In this document: positions 24,184-35,371 of the stretch, piece after piece
Layout: each line of letters begins with the position of its first letter
How positions within the stretch are numbered: the first letter of the stretch is position 1
NCBI GenBank assembly: GCA_025991245.1
Contig: BQMJ01000035.1
Location: 1-64,000 of the forward strand
DNA length: 64,000 nucleotides
Reading direction: 5' to 3'
From: Galdieria partita
Taxonomy: Eukaryota; Rhodophyta; Bangiophyceae; Galdieriales; Galdieriaceae
Notes under the pieces: generated by a model
Told to the model about the DNA's origin: nothing
Database searches by the model: none
What the model saw: only the letters and a program-made list of their open reading frames with translations
Program-made: the position numbers and the translations under genes

Positions 24184-26301
24184 ATGTTGAGTGTTTTCCA
24201 ACGACGAGATATGTATGACAGTGTTGTAGTAGATAGAGAGCAAGACGTGGTTTTAACAACTGGACAGTTGTACGGGTTGCAGGTTCGCCGGGAAGTCGAT
24301 CGTTCTTTTAAACCAGTCATTCCTTTCGCCCCACACCTCTTTGGAAGTGGAAAGACACGTTTCGTAAAAAGTTATTTAGAACTCCTGAAGAGCATGGGTG
24401 AAAGAGCACTAATAGGACCTGAGAACATAAGTGATTATGAAAAAGACCGCAGGAGATCCTTTCTGGACAAGTTACATGAAACAATTCTACTTTATGTGGA
24501 TTTGACAGACTTAGAACCCACCAACCCCATTGAAGAAAAGCGAAACCTGAAGTGGGCTGTCTACTACTTGATAATCAAGACTGCCTGCTTGCAAGTTGAT
24601 ATTCCAATGATGCGAAAGACACAAGCCTACGAGACTGTGGAAATGGAAGCCTTGAACCTAGTCACACTTTTACGAGACATTTTAAACATGCGTACTGATC
24701 AGTTCCTTCTTGTTGCTTTTGATGAAGTTGGTGTTCTAGATGAGAGTGACGGCGACTTTGATTTCGAAACGACCCAGGATGGTAAAGTTTTTCCATACAA
24801 CGACCTTTTTGGTATTATTCGGGGACTTTGTCTAGAGGACAATGTATTCTTTATTGTTGTTGGAAAAAGTGAAGGCTTAAATATACATAATAACGCAATT
24901 TCAGTATCCAGGGTTGAGTTGACGTTTATTCCTCTTTCACCACTTGAAAAGGATAGCATCATCGAACATTTGGAGAAAAGTTCTTCTTTTATGTTTACTG
25001 GGAGTCCTAAAGTTTCACAAATCCTTTGTCACCAACACTTTTCAACCAGTGAACTTGCAGAATTGTTACTAGAACTTACTGGTGGTGTTCCTGGTTTACT
25101 TGTGAAAGCAATCAACTACCTTTTGCATTGTAAATTATCACAAGACCACTTGTTATTATCTAAAGAAAGCTTTTGGATGATAATGAATGATTCCATAGCA
25201 ACAAATTATTGTGTTGATCCATTGTTGCCTCGTTTGAGTAGTCTTAGCAAGACGCGTCAACGTTTGTTAAAAATGCTTACTTTGTTGGCATTATATCATA
25301 TTCGGTTTGAGTTGGGTGAGCTTGTGCACCTTAGCTCTACTTTTGATGTATTTCTGTTTGATCTAGTGACAGATATGTGCTTTTATCGTCGGTTGATTGT
25401 AGATGAAAACCATCACGAACGTTATGAAGTGTTGATTCCCAAGTTACTGATTGGATATATTGAGCAAAGTGTAAAGAACGATAGGTTGGAATGGTTACTA
25501 TTACAAACCCTCAAGTCACAGCCTGTGGAATTCTTTTATGAATCAAAATGTCGAGTTTTCGAAGGTCTCGTTGCCACAATGTTTTATTTACATTTTTGTT
25601 ATCACCCGACAGACAGTTTGATGTTTTCTATTCTTGGTCAGTTGTCTTCTGTTTGGAAAGAGATGAATGTAAAGTTTTCCTCTGAATCTACTGCTTACTA
25701 TATGAAATCTATACATTATACTAGATCTACATCAGAAGTAGAGAGAGATACATTCGGTGTCAATGACTGGAAAAAAATTGTTAAAGAAATGTTAGAATTC
25801 GAAAAGATATATATTCCATTTGAGCCAACATCTCGTAGTCCAGACATATTATTCAAGTTGCATGGAAGAACGAGCGGACAGAATTTGATTGTGGGTATTG
25901 CCTGTAAAGGACGATGGAGTTCAAATGGTATTAGATGGAATGAAATAGTGGATGAAGCTTGCAAGTTTTTGCAACCAGTTCATGATCAAGTCGTGACTGT
26001 TCATCCTACATTACATTGCATGTTGGTCATCATGAGTATTAAGCTATCGACTAGTGTAGCAACTGACTTGAATCATTCTAGTCATTGTTATTCCTGTGGC
26101 GATAGAGTAGCAGGAGTTTTCACGATTCCTCTTAATTGTGAATTGATCATTCTTTCTGAATCAGATGTAGAAAACTTTATTGGTAAAGATATTTTGTCGA
26201 GTTTAAGGAGTGCTTTCAAGTCTACGGATAATCCACATTCGAGAAGTATTGGAATTTCAACAGTGCAAGAAATGGTTTTATCTCTTTCCAAAAATATTTA
26301 G
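24184..26301 (+). CDS. Crinkler/RHS-like P-loop NTPase with PD-(D/E)xK-like domain
   Basis: An intronless open frame of 705 codons, starting at an ATG that is supported by homology to the truncated copy at 22,108. The Walker A motif FAPHLFGSGKT is near residue 53 and Walker B LLVAFDEVG near 176. A conserved strand (FFIVVGKSEG) follows near 222, and helical sequence (ELTGGVPGLLVKAI) near 300 looks like the lid/winged part of a AAA-like ATPase. The C-terminal core has SPDILF near 552 and IACKG near 573, so the usual acidic-x-lysine is A-x-K here. The nuclease may therefore be inactive or use another residue. It shares order and motifs with 18,745-21,138 and is closest to the broken minus-strand copy at 27-29 kb. 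Role unknown. Confidence 0.65.
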   Translation: MLSVFQRRDMYDSVVVDREQDVVLTTGQLYGLQVRREVDRSFKPVIPFAPHLFGSGKTRFVKSYLELLKSMGERALIGPENISDYEKDRRRSFLDKLHETILLYVDLTDLEPTNPIEEKRNLKWAVYYLIIKTACLQVDIPMMRKTQAYETVEMEALNLVTLLRDILNMRTDQFLLVAFDEVGVLDESDGDFDFETTQDGKVFPYNDLFGIIRGLCLEDNVFFIVVGKSEGLNIHNNAISVSRVELTFIPLSPLEKDSIIEHLEKSSSFMFTGSPKVSQILCHQHFSTSELAELLLELTGGVPGLLVKAINYLLHCKLSQDHLLLSKESFWMIMNDSIATNYCVDPLLPRLSSLSKTRQRLLKMLTLLALYHIRFELGELVHLSSTFDVFLFDLVTDMCFYRRLIVDENHHERYEVLIPKLLIGYIEQSVKNDRLEWLLLQTLKSQPVEFFYESKCRVFEGLVATMFYLHFCYHPTDSLMFSILGQLSSVWKEMNVKFSSESTAYYMKSIHYTRSTSEVERDTFGVNDWKKIVKEMLEFEKIYIPFEPTSRSPDILFKLHGRTSGQNLIVGIACKGRWSSNGIRWNEIVDEACKFLQPVHDQVVTVHPTLHCMLVIMSIKLSTSVATDLNHSSHCYSCGDRVAGVFTIPLNCELIILSESDVENFIGKDILSSLRSAFKSTDNPHSRSIGISTVQEMVLSLSKNI

Positions 26302-26994
26302 AAATAGCATCTTATTGCTGTTTGGATCCATGTTGGTTTGTTCATTTGAGAAGTATTCGAAAGGTTCAATTCGTTTATAAAGAAAGTCAATTTTCCTAAT
26401 TTTCCATTATTTTTGTACTATTTTATCGTACTTTGTCGAAGAACTCTTAACCGAGTTTAGTAGTGCAATTTTTCAAATTCATTGTTGTTTACTTATGAAC
26501 TCGTTATGTACTGTTACAAATTCAATGTCTTTGTGGTTAATGAGAAAGACCGAAACTCTCTTTGTTTTTCTGTTTACCATTTCATGGAATGTCTTCAAGA
26601 TTGGATTCAACTATATCTCACTTCCAACATGTTCTTCATGGTTTTATGAATCCAATAAAGGAAAACTCAGAAAGTGACAACAAGTTAATTCTAGAGTTGT
26701 CGACTAGACTTTCTTGTTCTTTACACGAACTGTATACACCAGTAAAACTGAGTTTCAAAAGTCAATACAATATGGTCGCTGGCATTATATTTCCTGGTAA
26801 CATCGAGTCAAAGTATTCCAACAAGACTATGGTATTCCACTAGTAATACTGGAGTAGACAATCAGTTCATTTTAAAAACATGTGCTTGAAGACTCAGTAA
26901 AAAACCAAAAATAGGTGCAAACAATTATACAACTTGTAAACTTTTGACAATCTTCAACGGTAATCATCCATATTATGGATATAACTAGTACGTT
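26302..26994. other. intergenic spacer between convergent family members
   Basis: No recognised gene. A 93-codon open frame (26,562-26,843) and a 60-codon one overlap in different frames without family resemblance. Confidence 0.5.
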
Positions 26995-29175
26995 TTATAA
27001 AATATTTTCAAACATATTCCATTCACATCTTGCAGAGCCAATTATCGAACGAACACTTGAATTGTAAGAATTCCAACTTTCTTGCAAACTCATGAAACTG
27101 TCACGGGCTCTTCGAAGTAAGTTGAATCCTAAATCCCCGAAAGGAGGATTATCACTAGTAGAGAATGCTCTTTCAAGTCCATTCAATATTTCTCGGTCAA
27201 TGAGCATTTCTACATCTCTTTCACATAGAATAACAAGTTCACAATTAGGAGGAATTCTAAAAGAATTCCCTCCAATAAGCATTCCACTCGTATAACATCG
27301 ACTCTGATTACCCAACTCGTTTGCAACATTGAGTGCTAACTTTGTACTGATTATAATAAGCATACAGTGATAACATTCCAATGCTTGGGATAAAAATTCA
27401 TTAAAAACAGGATAAAGAAACTTTTTAGCTTCTTCAATAATATCTGACCAGCCAATTCCTTCCCATTTCCTAGGACCTTTACAAGCTACTCCCACCATAA
27501 GAAATTTGAGTTTAACGGGAGATTGCAATTTGAACATAATATCAGGACTATAAGAATTCGCTTCCTTTGGAATATAGACTTTGTCAAAACAAAGTACTTC
27601 GTGAATAATCTCGTTCCATTCATTACTTCCATAAGTTTTCCGTTCCTTGTTTGATTCACTCCTTGTTTCACCACGACTAACCGACATCATGTAATGAAGA
27701 GGTGAAGGTCCATGGATAGGAAGTTCCATTTCTTTCCATATGGCAGATAATCTACCCAACAACTCCCTAAACTCATTTCGTATTGTTGACGATAGCATCA
27801 AAACAAGTCGTATAGCAACAATTCCTTCAAATACACGACATTTGGATGAAAAGAAACAATCCACTGGCTCCATATAAAGTGATCCCAAAAGTATCTTCTC
27901 TAATAAAGAGAAAGATGATGCGTTTTTGAGATTTATAATAAACACCTTTGGAAACAGAACTTGGAAAGTATTATCGTCAATAGGATATCGATAGAATCCC
28001 ATTTCAGTAACAGCATCAAATAAATAAGACCCCGAGTTGAGTTCATCGTCCGCTTTAAAGGGTATACAATACAGTGCCATCATTAGTAGCACATCAAGTA
28101 CACTTCTTCTACCTTCATCCAAAGTTGATATTCGTGTCACAAACGGCTCAGAGCAATTCCTTCTAAAATCATCCTCATTCATACATGATAAACATTCTTT
28201 TTTCAACATAAAAGGCTGTCCTCTTGTTTGTACATAATTCAAAAGCATATTCACTGCACGAGTAAACAAACCAGGGACTCCACCTGTATACTCCAATAGC
28301 GCCTCTGCCAATTCATTTACTTAAAAGAAGAACTACATAGAATATCACAAACTCGATAATGAACCTGTGTTTTGAGATTACTCTCTTCAAGCAACTCAAC
28401 GATACTGAACGAGTCTAAAGGTGATAATGAAATAAAATGTAGTAAAACCTTTGATACAGAAGCTACAGAATTCTTAATACTTAAACCCTTGCTTTTCCCA
28501 ACAACAATAAAGAATACATTGTGCTCTACACAAAGTTGCCAAAGAATACCAAAGAAACCGTTGTACGGAAGAATTCTACCTTGGTCATTCACTTCTAGGT
28601 CAAAAAACCTTCCTCTTGTATCTAACACACCAACTTCATAAAAAGCAACAAGAAGAAACTAATCAGTACGCATGTTTAATATGTCTCGTAAAAGTGTGAT
28701 TACGTTCGAGGCTTCTATTTCCACAGTCTCGTATGCTTGTGTACTTCGTATCCTTGGAACACCAACTTGGGAGCAGGCAGTCTTAATCATCAAGTAGTAG
28801 GTAGCCCACTCCAGGTTTCGCCTTTCCTCCACAGGATAAGTGGCTAGGGGTCTCTCAAATCCACGTACAGGAGAAAATTGCATCATTCAACTTATCCAAA
28901 AACTCTTTCCTGGAAGGTTCCGAAGCCAAAGAGGACAGATCTGTCTCACCACACCTCTGCAACAACTCCAAGTAGCTAATACAAAAAGCCGTCTTTCCTG
29001 AACCAGATACATGGGGCGCAAACGGTATTGTCAAACGGTAGGTGACATTACTTGATTGAACCCTTAGTTGCTTTGTTTTGAATTTCATAAAGTTCGTCTA
29101 TAACGCAGCAGACGTCGTCTTCGCTGTCTACCACAGCAAACTCAACCAAACTGGTAGCGTTCCACTTATCTTAAA
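26995..29175 (-). pseudogene. broken minus-strand copy of the 24-kb NTPase-nuclease
   Basis: Collinear over essentially its full length with the gene at 24,184-26,301 but on the opposite strand. It keeps the FAPH..GSGKT loop, the central ELTGG-like region (EYTGGVPGLF), and the C-terminal SPDIMF and VACKG core. The reading frame is interrupted about three times, and the 5' end near 29,175 is recognisable only by similarity. The last 438 codons remain open, so decay is moderate. Its opposite orientation to the 24-kb gene makes this an inverted paralogous pair, able to form large hairpins or recombine. Confidence 0.75.
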
Positions 29176-30151
29176 TTGTCATCGTCGCTAAAAGAAAACT
29201 CGAGCAGGTTATTATTACCAAACGTAGTGCAAATTCTCATCATAACTGGAATGGTGGTGTGTTTTTTCAAAGGAGCTGTCTCTATTGATTTAGAATATAG
29301 TATTCATCTATACTGTCAGTTTAGGAAACAAAGTTGACTCGACTTAACGAAAGAAGACTTTGAACGGAAAGCAACAAGCACTTCAAAATTACCTTTAACA
29401 ACCTTGATATGGGTATTACCGAGAAACAGCGCTCAAAAACACAAAGTATTTTTGGGTCACACTCACTCTTTAGCAACTAAGTCATATGTACACAAACTAG
29501 TTGAGGACCACAAAAGCTCCCATTTTACAAAACTGACTGGATAAGTCTCGGAAGAATAAAATCAATGGCTTCACGAAGAATTTTTGGGAGTTTAACACTT
29601 CGTCGAAAATAACTCAGAAACTATTTTACAGAAGTTTGTCGCATATGTGCATAGAAGCTGCTTCTAATTAGCTTTAGTGAAGAATGGGAAACTTTCTTGT
29701 GCCGCTCGAGAGCTGTATGCAGTTAACAGAAAGGACAAAAACAAAGAAGTAAAAGTTCCGCTTTTAAATTTCACAACATTACAGACAAGCAAGCCAGTGA
29801 ACGACAGAGCAATGTTTCCCCATGAACGAAGTACCCAACTCTTAGACGCACACTGTTGATTTTGAAAGTAGTTTTCTAAATAAATATATTCCACTTACAA
29901 AAGAAGAACTTGTACAGGGATACTTGGGGGAAAGCAACAGTTCAGGTGGAGCAATTTACACAAATTCAGTTTCCATCGGCTTCAGAACTCAGGTAGTGAT
30001 GACGCTCTTGTACAGCATTTAATGTAACCCACAGTACCACAAGATACGGAATATATTTCCACAATAACTTGGGCACAAGTGGAATGACCATATCAAAATT
30101 GTCCTTCGCCCGCTTACCGCAAGAAAGTTACGATATTTGTGAATTTGTGAC
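29176..30151. other. spacer, boundary of the family cluster
   Basis: No supportable gene. The repeats shared among the NTPase loci do not obviously continue here, and the next gene (30,152) is an ordinary housekeeping gene, so the cluster seems to end in this interval. Confidence 0.5.
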
Positions 30152-30568
30152 ATGTCTTCTTCACAAGCCATGATGAGAGTTCAACAGTTGATCTCTTCAG
30201 CTTTTGTAGTAGTTTTCTCCAAGTCTTGGTGCCCTTTTTGTGATAGAGTAAAGCATATATTTCGTACTTTGGGAGTTTCTATCAAAGTAGTTGAATTGAA
30301 TGAGGAAAAGGACGGTGTGTCTCTCTTGTTCCTGTACTTTATCAAATTTTTATTTCTCATCAAGGTTCAGCCATGCAGACTGCTTTATACGAGTTAACGA
30401 GACAGAGAACAGTTCCTAATGTTTTCATAAATGGGTATGGTTTGTAAGTTTTGGTTCGCAAAGTTTGAAAACTTGTGTAGTCAACATTTGGGTGGTTGCG
30501 ATCAGGTAATGGAACTAGAAAGAAAGGGTGCTTTGAAGAAGTTACTGGAGCCTGTATTGACAGCTTAA
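30152..30568 (+). CDS. glutaredoxin
   Basis: Three exons (30,152-30,314; 30,365-30,434; 30,481-30,568) encode 106 residues; introns of 50 and 46 bp have GT-AG ends. The active site is CPFC (KSWCPFCDRVK, near residue 27), a dithiol class I-type centre. It is followed by the TVPNVFING segment with the conserved cis-proline and by GGCDQVMEL for glutathione binding. The length is typical of a single-domain glutaredoxin, and no targeting sequence is obvious, so a cytosolic protein using glutathione is likely. It lies at the inner edge of the subtelomere. AATAAAG overlaps the stop region and could act as a poly(A) signal. Confidence 0.92.
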
Positions 30569-30596
30569 ATAAAGGTGTTGCGATAAGATTGTTTTA

Positions 30597-30829
30597 ATGA
30601 TGGCGACTGTCGTAGAGAACTTTTTGCATATGCTTGGGCATACTGCAACCAATACAACTAGAGGCGGTAAACAACGACTATCACTTCGGCATCTCTTAAA
30701 CCAGTAAAATTTTCAGCGCCACTTTTTCTCGTTGTGAAGCACACGACAATCACCTTGAAAGAAGAACTAGATTCCAACAGCTTGCAAGGTTCGATCAAGG
30801 TCTCGGAACTTTCAGTATCTGTACCTTAA
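30597..30829 (+). CDS. candidate small spliced gene, unknown
   Basis: Starting 28 bp after the glutaredoxin stop, an open frame from ATG at 30,597 runs to a GGTAAAC donor at 30,667. A 50-bp intron with a TTTTCAG acceptor (ending at 30,716) gives a second exon to TAA at 30,829, for 60 residues in total. Intron length and borders match those of confirmed genes here, and the join keeps frame. No domain recognised; the second exon begins with a short hydrophobic strand (PLFLVV). It could be chance, or an alternative 3' transcript of the glutaredoxin locus. Confidence 0.3.
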
Positions 30830-33800
30830 GCCAGTGACATATAAAGCTATAAGGCTTTGTTTGATTTCATTTTCTCCTTCTTCTGCTTTCCTTTTCTGCT
30901 TAAGAGATTAGGTAGAAGCCATATCCACTATTGAGGAACTTGTGAAAATCGCGAGGACCCGACCCAAATGTTATGCAGAGTTTCTATCGTGCTTCTTGTC
31001 AGTAACGTGCGAATGCCTTCTCATTAGAGAGAAATATACTTTGGTTGCTTGAAACTTGACGAATACTCAAAATTCGCGCTGCATCTAATCACTTTGCTAT
31101 CGATTATATTTCTCAACAACTTAAAGGCACTTCCATGTCGACTTACTCAAAGATTGTTTTGAAGTGTTTTGAACATTTTCCTAGCGGCATCCCTATGCTT
31201 CATTTTATTTCTTTTTTAATTTTACAGCCTACCTTTATCTAATATTCTCGTTACATATGAGGTTACGTTATCATTTCAATGCTTGGAATGACATTTACAG
31301 AAAATTATTTTCCAACGAAAACGGTATTTTCATTAACTACAGCAATTGACAGGTCCTGACTTGATGCTTTGTATATCTAGAAATGTCATAGTGTGGACTA
31401 CCGCTCGATCTTTTGGAGAAATGACAGATTATCTGCAGCAAGTTTCACACTGACTAAGGTACATCTCAGAAGATTCTCATTAAAGACCTGTAACGTGACA
31501 GACCCAAATGGAAATGAAAGTTCTAATATTCGAACTGGAACAAGCAAGTTTGTTTCCAGTTGCAAACAAATTTGAATTTTAAACGAAGAATATTCTTATT
31601 GATTGGGCGTATTGTGAGTACGAAATATACCATTCAACTTTAGAGAGAATTTAAGGATAATAAGAATTGGATGCTAAAGAGTGGAGTATAAGAAGAGTAA
31701 GGTCAACCTATATTTCCTCCAACTATGTATCGACCAACACGTTTACTTACTATGGAGTAGTTCAATATTCTGTTACATTTTTAACTCGGTATTTTTTTGA
31801 CCTCTCGCTTGGAGCAGTTCCTTGGAAGTTTATGAAAGGCTTGGAATGGATTTTATACAAAACATTCCAGCTTTTAAACAAGCTCCAACTTGGTTTCCCT
31901 CAGCTTTTCATTTGCATATTTGTTGCAAAAAAAGTGTTAGAAGTTGAAATAAAGAAAGATAAGAGATGAAATTCTGTTGTTCTAGCACAACGAGAAAGAA
32001 ATGTTGGTATTTGGATATATTCGGATGTTATACAAGTGGAAATACAATGTCGAAAGAAGAAAAATCTGTTCTCAAGGATCACCTTTTGAAGAAAATATTT
32101 TTGTAAGAGAACTTCAATCTCTTTACAAAAGGAATTTTCAGTTTGATTCGAACTTTGCAGATTTGGCGTTACTCTCCGTTCATATTGAATGAAGGCTCAT
32201 TACTTTACTGAATATAAATGAATTTGCTCTACTATCAAAACTGATCATTTGGAATGATAGAAGAGTGCTTGTTCGAAACACATCAATTCTTCTTGTTTGG
32301 CTTACAGTCGTTGTCTAAATGTCGGTTCAACATATCTTGGAACACTTTGATTTGTTGGCTCTTGACAGTTTAAAAGGTTTATTCAGAAAACGTCACTGAT
32401 TACTTCATGCTGATTATATTAGCATATGAATATGAGTTTCTGTATTCTAACAATTCTAAGGACACTGCAGTATCTATCCTGTAACTCAATTTTGCTAGCA
32501 GTTTTTCTAAAACTCTTGTTATTGTGGAGTTGTTCTTCTCTATGAAAAGATTAAGGATTCTTTTTCGATAAACGGTAGTGAACTTGGGCTGGTCCTTCTC
32601 TGGAGCAAACTATCACTATTGTACCTTGCGCTGCTGACGAACAGAAGAGTATATGTAACGGAAGTAAATATGGAATGATGCTGAAAACTCCGGAATTCTG
32701 CAAACTTTTGGTTCTCTGGTTGATATTGGCACAGTATGCGTTGATCTGCGTTCGTAATTCTCTTTTTCTACTAAGATTTATAAAATTCAAAGCTGAAGAT
32801 TGGTATTCCAAAACAAACCGTTTGACAGCTGGAGAGTTCATCAAACCCCGTATTTGAATATTGTGGAACTGCTTCATCTTTGGTCAGATTGGAGAGACAA
32901 AGAATTCTTTGTTAAGTGAAGATTCTCACTCAAAATACTGCGTTCTAGATAACAAGGATTGGAATGCATCGCTCTGAAGAATGGGTCGCCAGGAGGAAAC
33001 TTCAAGTAAACAACATAAATGATTTTCCCAAGTTTACTCCCTGCAACTTGATAAGAATGGCTTATGTAAACTTTCAATAAATGCCAGTGCGAGGATTGCA
33101 GAAGGACCGCTAGGTATGATGTTGCGACTTGATATTTGAATGTTAAAAGTAATCTTGGTTCATATATACAACAAGTAATCTAGCTCTTCTTTCGATATTG
33201 TTTTCTATCATAAATACTAACAGTTCAAACTACCAACCACTTAAAGACTGTTTAAGGTAGCGACCAAAATTGTATTCTTATCATCCAGTAGTTAGTGAAC
33301 TCTAACAGTATAGAAAGGATAACACCATCATCCAGCTGCACTATCTCGATACTACATATTATTCGACTCGTTGGTCGGTCGCTAAAACAAATGCGAAAGC
33401 GTTCAAAATTCTCGCAAACTGAACGTTTGATCACTAGTTTCATAATTTAAGGTCTCTCATAAACGTATGACATTTGATCCTGCAAACTACTTGGAAATGA
33501 GACTAATGATTCAAGTTCAACTACGATGCAGTTTTTCTGGAAGGGCAGAAGTTGCTTCTGAAGGCAAACTTTAACGTAAATTATCTAATCAACAGAGCAG
33601 CCAGCTATGAACTTGTTTCTCAAGTAAACGAGCAAGCGATGTTCTTTAATACTTGTAGACTTGAAATCTTTACCTCGTTTGACTATGTATTACAGGTCAG
33701 AACGTCCTTGCGTTCTTGATTCTTGTTGATTATATATAAAAGTCAAGAAAGTAGTCGGCATTGTTGCTTACACTAACGAGTAGGTCTTGTAGAAACTAGC

Positions 33801-35371
33801 TACAAAAACAGTCAGGATTTGTGATTGCTCTGCTCTCCGGAAAGTTTTTTCAAGCAAACAGCTTTCAGAAATCTCTTTTAAATGGACCAATCATAGCGAA
33901 ATCAAGTTTGATATTCGGTCTGCCTAGAAATGTTGCTAGGAGAACTTAGAACTAGGCCACAAGTTGAAAACAACTAGAGAGAATTGTTATATAATAGAAA
34001 AGATGAAGATCAAGCTGTCCAAAATAAATGCTATAAAAGTAATATAAAATGAGTATTTTTGCGTTATTTCCTTTTTGATCGGATAGTTGAGGTGTCGGTA
34101 CTTGGATATGGGAATCATTTCTTGTCATCTAGGATTTTGTAACAATGGGCAAGTTTGTTGCGAAGATGCTAAGACAGCCAATGTGCATATGAAACTCAAG
34201 TTGATAATAGTCAAGAAGAAAATGTGAAATGAGAAGACTCAAGTTAAAAATGTGATCTCATGTTGTTGTCTTTCAGTCGTGCAGAAATTGCTGTTTTGCT
34301 GATTCATTGGTGACTTCTAGAAGGCAGATAAGCAGTTAGTCTGTTGAAAAGTGTTCAGTTTCGTGTTTTAACAATGAAATGGAGAGCATCTACTTTATAT
34401 AATCAGAACAGAGGAGATCTATCTCATCCAGTCAACTTGAGGCAACAGTTGTCTTTAAAGCACTAAAGATACATTTACGGAGCACCTTCAAGGCTCAGCT
34501 TGCAGATGGGATCTAGCTCAACTTGTTTTGTTCGAGTTGGAAATGTTCAATGAAACCAGAATCAGCATTTACTGACAGCAAATATTTAAACTGTTGTGAA
34601 CCGGTTCTTGTCCTCGTTTGACATATGCATTTCTAGAATGTATGAAATGCCAAACTGCATTGTGTCTTTAATCGACGAACTTCAGTTGAGGCTCTATTTA
34701 AAATTCATTCAATAGTAATTCGTACTCGCATGAGAAATGAGAATATAGACATTGAAAAATTTCAAATGTGGACACTCATTCATCACCTGTCAGATGTTGC
34801 GTCAATGAGTTCTTTGCTGAATGAGGAAAGAGAGGCTCATGCTACGATAATACACTGAATAGGGCTGCCTTATGAACCAGAATTTCTTATTTCAATGAAG
34901 TGTTTCTTCCAAGAACAGTATGACTACAAAAAATTGGTAAATTTCTTAAAGCAGCAATAGTGAGTCTATGTTTCTTTATAACACATTTCTAAAGACAAAT
35001 ATTGAACATTCAATAAAGAGAATTCGAACAAGTGGATCAGCTATCTATGCAGTTGTGATTCGTTTTAAGAGAGAGGGTAAATCTATGTGTTGTGTTTTTA
35101 GAGATTCAAATTTGAAAATGTTGAAGAAACATTGGTGTAGACACAACGTACTATAACATTCATCAGATTACAAAAGATATTTTCAAAATCGACAGAAAAC
35201 TCAAGTGACTTGAAGACTACATTTGTTTATTTGAATTTACTCAGCACTTGTATTGCACTTTTTCGAGATACAATGAATCATTACACAGCATCTTCGTTAA
35301 ACAGCTCTCGGCCGAACAATAAAAATACTATGCCATCGTCTCCAATCCTTTTAAAACTATCTACAACATGC
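30830..35371. other. gene-poor transition zone with coding-like fragments
   Basis: No intact gene was found over 4.5 kb. Some stretches read like decayed protein on the plus strand: a 100-codon frame at 31,667-31,969 with hydrophobic segments, the stretch that follows it to 32,192, and 34,680-35,156. None matches a family I recognise. No tRNA or rRNA seen. Confidence 0.55.

Noticed and set aside
18745-26301. Assignment of the NTPases to the archaeal ATPase (PF01637-type) expansion known in Galdieria
   Set aside because: The P-loop context FAPHxxGxGKT and the PD...xK C-terminal core fit the Crinkler/RHS layout better; kept only as an alternative because no profile search could be run.
30830-35371. 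A retroelement or DNA transposon in the gene-poor zone
   Set aside because: No reverse transcriptase, integrase or transposase motif, no terminal repeats and no target-site duplication could be seen.
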